Positions 1 through 8,886 of a stretch of DNA of 64,000 nucleotides are shown one piece after another. Position 1 is the stretch's first letter; each line of letters begins with the position of its first letter. The notes beneath the pieces are model-generated. The model did no database searches. It worked only from the letters and a program-made list of their open reading frames with translations, and had not been told where the DNA came from. Source of the stretch: Caldilineaceae bacterium (lineage in GTDB: Bacteria; Chloroflexota; Anaerolineae; Caldilineales; Caldilineaceae). The translations under genes were made by a program, and so were the position numbers. The DNA is taken from the NCBI GenBank assembly GCA_022824685.1, contig JAJDZJ010000188.1, positions 1 through 64,000 of the forward strand. The letters run 5' to 3'.

Positions 1-557
1 CAGGCCCTCAGTCGGCGAGATAAGTTAAATTCTCCGTCTACGTGCCATCTTTCGTACATTTCCCTGTGTCTTACCCCGACCTGGAAGAGTATTCGGCTGC
101 ATTTCGATGTTCTGACCCAATTTAGATGCAATCGCCCTGAATTTGGCCGTCTCCCCAGGCGCCGCGGAAACCCGTCCATTCTTAGGCAATCCCCTCCTCT
201 GAAATGGCTCACGACCAGAGTAATTTGGCGCGGATTTCTCTTCTGCAGGTCCCTCGCCAAGACGCCTTCCTGATGACACTTCGGCCGTCGCCGGAAATAG
301 GTGGAATCCCTACGCAGACTTGGCGTAAAAGAGTTGTCAATCTTGCGTAGATGACGCGTGCAACATCGCTCTTTGAGGCTGAACCAAACTCAGGACAGTT
401 TCGCCACGCCTTGGGGCGTCATGCGCGGGCCTGTTGTGCTGCGGCAGGGCAAGGTGGGGTGGCGTTCCAAGCCCCCCAGGGGTCATGCCACTGAATTCCG
501 CAGCATGCCACTTCTGAGAGCCCCAAATCCGGACTGCATCCCTTTGCATCATCAGAT

Positions 558-586
558 TTGACAAAGGCGTATCGCTTCAGTATTAT
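558..586 (+). promoter_or_regulatory. sigma70-type promoter for lysine cluster (TTGACA-17-TATTAT)
   Basis: TTGACA at 558-563, 17-nt spacer, TATTAT at 581-586; followed by leader ORF and terminator before homocitrate synthase. Confidence 0.65.
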
Positions 587-667
587 TGTGACTTGTTGTA
601 CATCAAGCGGGACAATCCAGGGCGCAGCGGGGTGATTTCAGGTTTGTTACAGTAGTAGAGTCAACCG

Positions 668-733
668 ATGAGAACTCTTGAAGCATCGTCCCAGTTGCAG
701 TGCATAAAGAGCAAGAAGCCGAATCCAGACTGA
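668..733 (+). CDS. putative lysine-operon leader peptide [21 protein letters not shown]
   Basis: 21-codon ORF ATG(668)...TGA(731-733) with AAG AGC AAG AAG (K-S-K-K) just before the stop; sits between promoter and terminator. Confidence 0.55.
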   Translation: MRTLEASSQLQCIKSKKPNPD

Positions 734-776
734 CCTGTCTGATGTTTGCGCCTGCTCAGATGTTGCAACAGTTGCG

Positions 777-811
777 ACCGGCCATTCCAGACAGGATGGA
801 CCGGTTTTTTT
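777..811 (+). terminator. intrinsic terminator / attenuator upstream of homocitrate synthase
   Basis: ACCGG-CCATTC-cagaca-GGATGG-a-CCGGT followed by a T-run, ending ~30 nt before the ATG at 843. Confidence 0.7.
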
Positions 812-842
812 GTTGCCCAAATGGATCGCGTGGAGCGCCAGT

Positions 843-2000
843 ATGAGTCTTGAAGAGTTTGCCATTATCGAATCGACCCTGAGAGAAGGGGAGCAGTTTG
901 CCAATGCCTTCTTCGACAGCGGACAGAAGGATGAGATCGCTCGGTTGCTGGATGCCTTCGGCGTCGAATATCTGGAGTTGACTTCGCCGGCGGCCAGCCC
1001 GCAAAGCCGGGCGGACTGCACTCGTATCGCTGGACTCGACTTGCGCACAAAGCTGCTCACCCATACGCGCTGCCACCTGGACGATGCCCGTCTCGCGGTA
1101 GATACCGGTGTCGACGGCATCGATGTACTGTTCGGAACAAGCAGCTATCTGCGCGAGTTTTCTCACGGCAAATCGATCCGGGAAATCATCGACAGCGCCG
1201 TGAAAGTAATCGAGTTCATTAAGGGCCAGGGCCTAGAGGTTCGCTTCAGCAGCGAAGACTCTTTCCGCAGCGATCTTGTCGACCTCCTTACCGTATACCG
1301 CGAGGTAGATCAGATCGGCGTGGACAGAGTGGGCATCGCGGACACGGTAGGCATTGCCGACCCTCTCCAGGTCCATGACCTGGTGCGGACGCTGCGCGGT
1401 GTCGTTTCCTGCGACATCGAGTTTCACGGCCACAACGATACCGGCTGCGCAATCGCAAACTCCTACTGCGCCCTGGCCGCGGGCGCCACCCATGTGGATA
1501 CCTCGGTCCTCGGCATCGGCGAACGAAACGGCATCACGCCGCTGGGCGGGCTGGTGGCGCGCATGTACGCGCACAGTCCCGAGCTCATTCGCAAAAAGTA
1601 CGATCTCCCGATGTTGCGGGAGGTTGAAAACCTCGTCGCTGAAATTGTGGGCGTTGACGTGCCCTTCAACAATTACATCACCGGCTACACGGCATTCACC
1701 CACAAGGCGGGGATTCATGCCAAGGCGATCCTGAATAACCCTGACACGTACGAGATTCTGGACCCGGAAGACTTTGGCCTGACCCGTTACCTGCATATCG
1801 CACACAGGCTGACGGGCTGGAACGCTGTCAAACAGCGCGCTGAGCAGCTACAACTGGACCTGACCGACCCGCAGGTGAAAGAGGTGACAGCGCACATCAA
1901 GGTGGAGGCAGACCAGCGCAAACTGAGCCTGGACGACGTTGATGTGCTGCTGCGCGAGTACCACAGCCGGGCGGTGACAGTAACGCCCCCGCCGGCGTAA
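843..2000 (+). CDS. lysS: homocitrate synthase (LysS/Lys20-type, HMGL-like family)
   Basis: [24 protein letters not shown]..., [23 protein letters not shown] motifs; start at 843 preferred over the TTG at 810; followed by homoaconitase genes. Confidence 0.88.
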   Translation: MSLEEFAIIESTLREGEQFANAFFDSGQKDEIARLLDAFGVEYLELTSPAASPQSRADCTRIAGLDLRTKLLTHTRCHLDDARLAVDTGVDGIDVLFGTSSYLREFSHGKSIREIIDSAVKVIEFIKGQGLEVRFSSEDSFRSDLVDLLTVYREVDQIGVDRVGIADTVGIADPLQVHDLVRTLRGVVSCDIEFHGHNDTGCAIANSYCALAAGATHVDTSVLGIGERNGITPLGGLVARMYAHSPELIRKKYDLPMLREVENLVAEIVGVDVPFNNYITGYTAFTHKAGIHAKAILNNPDTYEILDPEDFGLTRYLHIAHRLTGWNAVKQRAEQLQLDLTDPQVKEVTAHIKVEADQRKLSLDDVDVLLREYHSRAVTVTPPPA

Positions 2001-2011
2001 GGGGAACGGAG

Positions 2012-3379
2012 ATGAACAACCTGGATTCGTCCCAAAATTCGGCGGGGCAGACGAACACCAGCGGCGTAGAGGCCATGACATTTGCCCAGAAGGCGCTTGC
2101 CCGCGCCGGCGGCTGTGATCGTGTCGACGTTGGCGAAGTTGTGGACGTGCGGCCCGACCTGGTGTTGAGCCACGACAACACGGCGGCCATTCGTGAGATC
2201 TGGCTGCAGTTCGGGCAGGAACGCGTGGCAGTTCCGGAGAAGCTGGCGATCACGCTGGATCATGCGGTTCCCGCGCCGACCACAAGACACGCGCAGAATC
2301 ACGCAGAGATTCGCGAGTTCGTTCAGGAGCAGGGGATCTGCCACTTCTTCGAAGTAGGAAGGGGAATCTGTCATCAGGTCCTCAGTGAAGAGGCGTTGGT
2401 CCTGCCTGGGCAGGTAATCTTGGGCGCTGATAGCCATACCCCGCATTTTGGCTGGCTTGGCGCATTTGGCGCGGGCGTTGGCCGCAGCGAAGTCGCCGCG
2501 CTCTGGGCAACTGGTGAACTTTGGTTACGGGTGCCGGAGTCGGTTCTTATCATCCTGGAGGGAGAGCTGCCGAAAGGGGTAACGGCGAAGGACTTTGCGC
2601 TGCGTATCATCGGCGATTTGGGAGCTGATGGCGGACTGTACGCCTCGATTGAGTTCAGCGGCAGCGGCATTGAAGCCATGAGCGTCGACTCGCGCATGGC
2701 CCTTGCCAACATGATGGCCGAGTTCGGCGCAAAGTCCTCCTACATCAGGCCGGACGACAGAACGCGAGCCTATTTGGATGCCGCTTTGGAGAGGCGGATG
2801 GGGAGGAGTGATGCTGCGGGCCGGTTGGGCAGTTCCTCCCTGAGGGCCGCAAGTACGCAACTCTTTCCCGATGATGGCGCCGCTTACAGCGCGACGTACC
2901 GTTACGACGCGGACGAGCTGGAGCCGACGGTCTCGTGCCCCCACACCGTGGACAATGTCGCGCCGCTGTCAGCCGTGGCGGGGACAGTGGTGCAGCAGGC
3001 GTTCATCGGCACCTGCACAAACGGGCGTATTGAAGACATCGCCGAGGCTGCGGAGGTTGTGCGGGGCCGCCAATTGGCCGCGGGGACGCGTCTGCTTGTC
3101 ATTCCCGCATCGAGCCTGGTGTTGCAGGAAAGCATGGAACTTGGTTACATTCAGGCGCTTGTTGCGGCGGGGGCCGTCATTGGGACGCCGGGGTGTGGGC
3201 CTTGCATGGGCAACCATATGGGCGTGCCGGCAACGGGTGAAGTGACGATTTCAAGCGCAAATCGAAATTTCCGAGGACGCATGGGCACTGCCGATGCCGA
3301 GATATATTTGGCGAATCCGGCGGTGGTGGCGGCGTCGGCGGTTGCCGGCAGGATTGCTGATCCCAGGGACCTCGTGTGA
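2012..3379 (+). CDS. lysT: homoaconitase large subunit (aconitase family)
   Basis: [48 protein letters not shown] Fe-S ligand motifs. Confidence 0.88.
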   Translation: MNNLDSSQNSAGQTNTSGVEAMTFAQKALARAGGCDRVDVGEVVDVRPDLVLSHDNTAAIREIWLQFGQERVAVPEKLAITLDHAVPAPTTRHAQNHAEIREFVQEQGICHFFEVGRGICHQVLSEEALVLPGQVILGADSHTPHFGWLGAFGAGVGRSEVAALWATGELWLRVPESVLIILEGELPKGVTAKDFALRIIGDLGADGGLYASIEFSGSGIEAMSVDSRMALANMMAEFGAKSSYIRPDDRTRAYLDAALERRMGRSDAAGRLGSSSLRAASTQLFPDDGAAYSATYRYDADELEPTVSCPHTVDNVAPLSAVAGTVVQQAFIGTCTNGRIEDIAEAAEVVRGRQLAAGTRLLVIPASSLVLQESMELGYIQALVAAGAVIGTPGCGPCMGNHMGVPATGEVTISSANRNFRGRMGTADAEIYLANPAVVAASAVAGRIADPRDLV

Positions 3380-3466
3380 GAAACGTTGTCACGAATTTAT
3401 GCGGCCGCAAAGAGTTTAGGACCTACAGGTGCGGCGCGAACCTTTACGTCGACAGGAGGCAGAGTC

Positions 3467-3961
3467 GTGATTCGGGGCAGGGCCTGGAAATATGGCGACA
3501 ATGTGAATACTGACGTGCTGTTTCCAGGCAAATACACATATACTGCCAAGGGACGGGACGAAATCGCAAGCCACGCGCTGGAAGACCTGGATCCTGCCTT
3601 CGCATCCAGCGTACGCGACGGCGACGTAATCGTAGGGGGCCGAAACTTTGGCTGCGGCTCCAGCCGGGAACAGGCCGCGACATGTCTGGTTTACAACGGT
3701 GTCGGCGCGGTAATTGCCGAGAGTTTTGCGCGCATCTTTTACCGCAACGCAATCAACAACGGCCTGCTCGCAATCGTTTGCCCGGAAGCCGCGCAGGCGA
3801 TCCAGCAACAGGAAATGGTCTCTGTCGACCTGGAGCGGATGGTAATCGAATGCGAGTCCGGCTGCTTCAGGTTTCCGGCACTGAGCGAAACGGTACAGGA
3901 AATCCTGGAGGCAGGCGGTTTAATTGAGCAGGTTAGGCGGCGACTCGCATCGATCGACTAG
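3467..3961 (+). CDS. lysU: homoaconitase small subunit
   Basis: [36 protein letters not shown] start at 3467 with AGGAGG SD (ORF track extends to 3386). Confidence 0.87.
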   Translation: MIRGRAWKYGDNVNTDVLFPGKYTYTAKGRDEIASHALEDLDPAFASSVRDGDVIVGGRNFGCGSSREQAATCLVYNGVGAVIAESFARIFYRNAINNGLLAIVCPEAAQAIQQQEMVSVDLERMVIECESGCFRFPALSETVQEILEAGGLIEQVRRRLASID

Positions 3962-4014
3962 CGCCTCTGGGAGGGCGCGAAGCTGCCTAATCGCTTGGAA
4001 GCGGGTTAGAAGCT

Positions 4015-4476
4015 GTGCGGGCACCTGTATTTGCGAGATTCCTGCACCGAATTCAACGGCTTTTTTGGCGTCTGACCGAACAACTGACTGTCGGCGTGAG
4101 GCTGCTAGCAGTTAGAGACGGGAAAGTCCTTCTTGTCAGACACACGTATCTTGACGGCTGGTTCCTTCCGGGCGGGGGTGTGCAGGCTGGCGAATCCATG
4201 CAGGAGGCCGTTCGGCGAGAGGCTGCCGAGGAGGCTGGGGCCGAACTCCGCAGCCTGCAACTGTTCGGCGTTTACAGCAGTTTTTTGGAAGGAAAGAGCG
4301 ATCACATCGCCGTTTTCTTGTGTGACGACTTTACCTGGCGTAAAGGAAGCAGTAGGGAAATCGCATGCGTCGCATGTTTCGCGCTCGAAGATCTTCCCGA
4401 AGAGACTTCACCGGGCACGCGCAGGCGAATCGCAGAATTTGTCGCCGGCGAAACAGCAGTGACGGCGCACTGGTGA
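4015..4476 (+). CDS. NUDIX hydrolase
   Basis: [25 protein letters not shown] matches the Nudix box GX5EX7REUXEEXGU. Confidence 0.88.
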   Translation: MRAPVFARFLHRIQRLFWRLTEQLTVGVRLLAVRDGKVLLVRHTYLDGWFLPGGGVQAGESMQEAVRREAAEEAGAELRSLQLFGVYSSFLEGKSDHIAVFLCDDFTWRKGSSREIACVACFALEDLPEETSPGTRRRIAEFVAGETAVTAHW

Positions 4477-4549
4477 AGTGTCATCAATTGAAGTGTGTAC
4501 GTCATCGTTCTGGGTAAACGCGAATTCATCAAGTATCAGGAGATCTGGA

Positions 4550-4735
4550 ATGACAGTGCGAACGATTACCGCTATAGCCGAATGTCCAGAATGCTTTGGC
4601 GAGGTGGCGCTTAGAGACGTGATGGAGAACGAAATTGTCCAGTGCAGCGAATGCGGGGTGGACCTGGAGGTCCTCGGGCTCGACCCCGTCGCGCTCGAGC
4701 TGGCGCCGGAAGAGGACGAAGACTGGGGGGAATAG
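4550..4735 (+). CDS. lysW: LysW amino-group carrier protein
   Basis: CPEC...CSECG zinc-ribbon and C-terminal EDEDWGE (EDWGE signature); adjacent to lysX. Confidence 0.93.
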   Translation: MTVRTITAIAECPECFGEVALRDVMENEIVQCSECGVDLEVLGLDPVALELAPEEDEDWGE

Positions 4736-4740
4736 GACAG

Positions 4741-5622
4741 ATGCGGGTTGGCATACTTTACAGCCGCGTGCGCGCTGAAGAGAAGCTGCTGTTCGAGGAA
4801 TTTACTCAGAGGGGCGCGGAATTCGATCTGCTGGACGATCGCAAGCTGATCTTCGATATCACAGGCGGGGAAGAGTTGACCGCGCGATACGAGGAGTACG
4901 ATGTAATTGTGGAACGCTGTATCCATCACGGGCGAGCGCTGGTCAGCTTACGCATACTCAACGACCGCGGCATTCCGACGGTCAACTCGGTGCAAGTAGC
5001 CGACGTCTGCGGCGATAAGCTTCAGACCACGAGCGCTCTGACCGCGGCAGGCATTCCATCACCTCGTACGCTGGTCGCCTTTACCACGGATGGCGCCCTG
5101 GAAGCAATGGAAGAGCTGGGCTATCCGGTCGTGATGAAGCCGTCAGTTGGATCGTGGGGCCGGCTGTTGAGTAAGTTAAATGACCGCGAGGCCGCTGAGA
5201 CCGTACTTGAACATAAAGAGGTGCTGGGAACGTATCACCACAGCATTTTCTACATCCAGGAGTATATCGAAAAACCGGGACGGGATATCAGGGCCTTCAC
5301 CATCGGCAGCGAGACGGTTTGCGCCATCTACAGGGACTCGGCTCATTGGATTACCAATACGGCTCGGGGCGGCCAGGCCTCTGTTTGTCCCGTAACGCCT
5401 GAGCTGAATGATCTTTGCGTGCGCGCGGCCAGGGCGGTCGGCGGCGGGTGCGTGGCGATCGACGTTCTGGAGGATCCGGATCGCGGGTTTCTCGTGAACG
5501 AAGTGAACTACACGATGGAGTTCCGGAACAGCGTACAGCCAACAGGGGTCAACATCCCTGGCCGTATTGCTGATTTTGCCCTGCAGGTGGGGCGTGACGG
5601 ATGGGAAGCGGCCAACAGGTAA
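4741..5622 (+). CDS. lysX: alpha-aminoadipate--LysW ligase LysX (ATP-grasp/RimK-like)
   Basis: starts [20 protein letters not shown]-grasp; [10 protein letters not shown] and [11 protein letters not shown]; directly after lysW. Confidence 0.9.
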   Translation: MRVGILYSRVRAEEKLLFEEFTQRGAEFDLLDDRKLIFDITGGEELTARYEEYDVIVERCIHHGRALVSLRILNDRGIPTVNSVQVADVCGDKLQTTSALTAAGIPSPRTLVAFTTDGALEAMEELGYPVVMKPSVGSWGRLLSKLNDREAAETVLEHKEVLGTYHHSIFYIQEYIEKPGRDIRAFTIGSETVCAIYRDSAHWITNTARGGQASVCPVTPELNDLCVRAARAVGGGCVAIDVLEDPDRGFLVNEVNYTMEFRNSVQPTGVNIPGRIADFALQVGRDGWEAANR

Positions 5623-5655
5623 TGACTCCCAAATGAGATTGCGGCACTGAAGAAA

Positions 5656-6753
5656 GTGAACGGTGAAGTCGTGGGGCAGGATAGTCCTATTCGCAAGATT
5701 ACAGTGTCCATTTTGGGGGCCAGCGGTTATGCCGGCGGCGAACTGCTGCGCCTCCTTCTGGATCATCCGCAGGTCGAGATCGCCCAGGTAACGAGCGAGC
5801 GCAACGCCGGTTCATTCGTTCACTTCACCCATCCGAACCTGCGCGGTCGCACGAGGCTGAACTTTGTCAGCGCAACTGAGTTGGCGCCTTGTGACCTGCT
5901 GGTGCTGGGGCTTCCCCATGGCGGGGCGATGGGCCGCATCGATGAATTTGCAGAGCTCGCCGATCGCATAATCGATCTCAGCGCCGACTTCCGGCTGCGG
6001 GATCCGCAAGCCTACGTGGACTGGTACGGCAAAGAGCACACAGCGCCTGACTGGCTGGGAAGATTCGTCTATGGGCTGCCGGAGCTGTATCGAAAGATCA
6101 TCGAGGGAGCCAAATATGTGAGCGGGGTCGGCTGCAATGCCACCGCCAGTACGCTGGCCGTGTGGCCGCTCTTTGCCGCCGGCCTGGCCGACCCGGAGAG
6201 AGACGTCATCTGCGAGGTCAAAGTCGGCAGCAGCGAAGGCGGTAACCGCGCCGGCGACGCCACGCACCACCCGGAACGGGCGCGGGCCATGCGCAGCTTT
6301 GCGCCAACCGGCCACCGCCACACCGCTGAGCTCCTGCAGGCGATTGCCAGAGCTGACGCCGAAGACTACTCCGCCGTGTCGGCCCACCTGAGCGCAACTG
6401 CGGTCGACAATGTAAGGGGTGTGCTGGCAACGGCCCATGTCTTCGTTAAAGATGGTGTCTCCGAGCGTGATCTCTGGCGCGCCTACAGGCAGACCTACCG
6501 AGACGAGCCCTTCGTGCGCATCGTCAAGGAGAAGACCGGCATATACCGTTACCCAGAGCCGAAGATACTCAGCGGAAGTAACTATGCCGACGTAGGTTTC
6601 GAGCTGGATGAACGCACGGGTCGCGTTGTCGCCCTTTGCGCCATTGACAACCTGGTGAAAGGCGCGGCCGGCAGCGCTCTCCAGAGCATGAATATTATGT
6701 ATGGTTGGGACGAGACGACCGCGCTGGGTTTCCCGGGATTGCATCCCGTTTAG
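5656..6753 (+). CDS. lysY: LysW-L-2-aminoadipate 6-phosphate reductase (ArgC family)
   Basis: SILGASGYAGGELLRLL, GVGCNATAST; ArgC-like, position after lysX. Confidence 0.9.
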   Translation: MNGEVVGQDSPIRKITVSILGASGYAGGELLRLLLDHPQVEIAQVTSERNAGSFVHFTHPNLRGRTRLNFVSATELAPCDLLVLGLPHGGAMGRIDEFAELADRIIDLSADFRLRDPQAYVDWYGKEHTAPDWLGRFVYGLPELYRKIIEGAKYVSGVGCNATASTLAVWPLFAAGLADPERDVICEVKVGSSEGGNRAGDATHHPERARAMRSFAPTGHRHTAELLQAIARADAEDYSAVSAHLSATAVDNVRGVLATAHVFVKDGVSERDLWRAYRQTYRDEPFVRIVKEKTGIYRYPEPKILSGSNYADVGFELDERTGRVVALCAIDNLVKGAAGSALQSMNIMYGWDETTALGFPGLHPV

Positions 6754-6922
6754 CCCCTTTTGTGAGCCTGGCTCCGGTCAGATGGCGGAGGGGAATTTTG
6801 TTGCCCACATTGCTGGTCGGCCTGACTCTTGAGGAAAGCGAGGAGAGCCCAAAGATGGGTCGGTCAACTCCGTGTCGATTCGTAAGCCCTCGATACGGGG
6901 AACTGGTGGCAGAAAAGCATGA

Positions 6923-7504
6923 GTGGCCATGGCGAAGACGGAACTGAAGTCGCTTATCTCCTTCCTGTGGACGCCTGGCCGGCGACGGCTGTCGCTTGAT
7001 CTCGAAGGCGATGCAGAAGCCGTCGCGTTGCGCCTCGCGGAAGCGCTGCGCGAGAGCGAAGAGGTAACCGGGCGCGTAGCAGGAGGAGGCGTCAAAATCA
7101 GGCGGCTGCCAAGAAAGTCCAAAGTTAAAGGCATATTTGCAACCTACTTTTACGCCGTGCTTCAGGAAAATGGGGCGAATTGCCGCTTGGTGGGTCACTT
7201 CCAGTGGCATCCGGTTGGACGCATCTATGCCGCCGTCTGGATGGCGTTAAGTGGCCTTGTCCCCTTGGCGTTTCTTGTTGCCGGCGCCTTGCGAGGTACA
7301 CCGGACAGCACGGCGAAAGACGCGCTGCCGTTTGTGATTCCCCTAATACTGCCCTTGCTACTCACTGGAATCATTTACTTGCAGCGCCGCCGCGATCTGC
7401 CAGACGAATGGGCCATACGGCGCTGGCTTGTTGCGCTGAAAGGTGGCTGGCAAGAATTCGAAGCAGAACCCACTACGCCCGTTGACCAGGAGTTCCCAGG
7501 CTGA
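6923..7504 (+). CDS. hypothetical protein with predicted transmembrane segments
   Basis: ORF with two hydrophobic stretches (IYAAVWMALSGLVPLAFLVAGAL; LPFVIPLILPLLLTGIIYL). Confidence 0.6.
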   Translation: MAMAKTELKSLISFLWTPGRRRLSLDLEGDAEAVALRLAEALRESEEVTGRVAGGGVKIRRLPRKSKVKGIFATYFYAVLQENGANCRLVGHFQWHPVGRIYAAVWMALSGLVPLAFLVAGALRGTPDSTAKDALPFVIPLILPLLLTGIIYLQRRRDLPDEWAIRRWLVALKGGWQEFEAEPTTPVDQEFPG

Positions 7505-7533
7505 CCCCGTCAGGACAAAGGAGGAGTAGATCT

Positions 7534-8079
7534 ATGTCGAAGGCGACCCATATGGAATTGGCGGAGCTGGAACAGAATCTGGACGAAATCCGTCGCTCAC
7601 CCAAGAGCGAGGGCAAGCTGGCCCTCATCGTGAAACGCCCCCGGTCCGGCGAAAGGGAGGTTATCGAGGACGGAGAACTTACCGTCGCTGAAGGCCTTGT
7701 CGGCGACAACTGGAGCACCCGTAAGCCTGATGCCCCGCCGAGCCCGGACACACAGCTCACGATCATGAACGCCCGCGTTGCCGGCGCGATCTCGCAGGAT
7801 GATCGCCGCTGGGAGCTCTTTGGCGATCAGTTGTATATGGACTTTGAGCTGAGTGAAACCAACCTGCCTGTCGGCACGAGGCTCGCCCTTGGCGACGCCG
7901 TCATCGAGGTTACGCCGGTCGATCATACGGGATGCAAGAAATTCGCGGAGCGCTTCGGCGTTGACGCTGTCAAGTTCGTCAGCACGCCCGAAGGCAAGGC
8001 GCTGCGGCTGCGCGGCATGTACGCAAAGGTCGTCCAACCTGGCGCAATCCGTGCCGGGGATAAGGTGCGCAAGCTCTAA
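7534..8079 (+). CDS. MOSC-domain protein
   Basis: EGLVGDNWSTR..., FELSETNLPVGTRLALGDAVIEVTPVDHTGCKKFAERFG typical of MOSC domains. Confidence 0.8.
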   Translation: MSKATHMELAELEQNLDEIRRSPKSEGKLALIVKRPRSGEREVIEDGELTVAEGLVGDNWSTRKPDAPPSPDTQLTIMNARVAGAISQDDRRWELFGDQLYMDFELSETNLPVGTRLALGDAVIEVTPVDHTGCKKFAERFGVDAVKFVSTPEGKALRLRGMYAKVVQPGAIRAGDKVRKL

Positions 8080-8148
8080 GTGTGCTTGCCCCGCTTATGA
8101 CGGCTGTTCGGCGGCGGAAGACGATAACATCCTCACCACCGCGCGGAG

Positions 8149-8171
8149 GGTCGAGGCTTTTTGCCCCGACC
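8149..8171. other. hairpin downstream of MOSC gene
   Basis: GGTCG-a-GGC-TTTTT-GCC-c-CGACC; 70 nt past the MOSC stop. Confidence 0.4.
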
Positions 8172-8403
8172 ACTGTGTCATAACGCGGCCGTGAACCTTT
8201 GATTTGCGACATACCCTTACACGCTGGAGATTCCGGAGTCTCTGGTAAGAACGTGTTCTCACGCAGGGGCTGCAAGTTGAATTGCATAGGCCCTGGACTG
8301 GCAATTCGCCGCAACCATCTCAGAATTCAGTTTAGGCCGATCGACCTGAATTGAATTGCCGCAATGACCTGGGAACCGGTTCACGCAAACCCCATTCGTG
8401 AGC

Positions 8404-8428
8404 GAGTCTCAGTGACTCAGTGAGACTC
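8404..8428. repeat. inverted repeat GAGTCTCA/TGAGACTC
   Basis: perfect 8-bp arms separated by 9 nt. Confidence 0.4.
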
Positions 8429-8566
8429 CCCTTCCATCTTCACGCCTCGCCACTTGCCGACGCCCTCCCCGCCGCTCCCTCGTATGCCCGGCCCGCGGCG
8501 CCCCACCGTCCCTCCGTGGATTACTCGCCATTCCCTTTCACCCCTCCCTTACACTGCAAACACCCT

Positions 8567-8591
8567 GTAGGGGCGCCCCTTGTGGGCGCCC
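8567..8591. repeat. REP-like palindrome GTAGGGGCGCCCCTTGTGGGCGCCC
   Basis: GGGCGCCC-CTTGT-GGGCGCCC stem-loop in a non-coding C-rich tract. Confidence 0.5.
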
Positions 8592-8705
8592 ATGACCCTC
8601 CGCACAGAAACCCGCATCCAATCAGGGACGCCAACACCTCCCTCGCGCCCTTCCCCCGCAGTTCCGTTGCCCTTCTCTCCGCCGTTCGCCCACATATCAA
8701 AGCCC

Positions 8706-8786
8706 ATCCCCAGATCCCGTTCAGACAACTGAGCACTGTTGTAATCCAAAGGTCGCCTGTAGTGCGCCCCGAATTCGGACCGCACT
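8706..8786. repeat. copy of dispersed intergenic repeat ending in palindrome AGTGCGCCCCGAATTCGGACCGCACT
   Basis: resembles 15131-15240 and 50577-50675 (CCAGATCCCCGTTCAGACAAC ... ATCCAAAG ... GAAGCTCGCCCC-AATT-GGA). Confidence 0.5.
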
Positions 8787-8886
8787 CGGCCGCACAGGTT
8801 CGCATCGCAGGTAAGCCCAAAATCCAACATCATGGTACAATGGGTTCGTCTTTTGATCCGCTACCTTACTAAACCGGATTTGACAT

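Noticed and set aside
25-564. Small ORFs at the left edge (25-279 -, 337-564 -, 358-561 +)
   Set aside because: No recognisable family, overlapping each other; may be non-coding or the edge of an unseen locus.
1233-1805. Long antisense ORFs opposite conserved genes (e.g. 1233-1805 -, 11263-12243 -, 16367-17329 -, 37855-38907 -, 53809-54942 -)
   Set aside because: High-GC shadow ORFs fully overlapping well-recognised + strand enzymes; no family motifs.
8420-8872. ORF track proteins in the 8.3-8.9 kb C-rich region
   Set aside because: Proline/arginine-rich low-complexity translations without SD or motifs; region looks like intergenic repeats and promoter.
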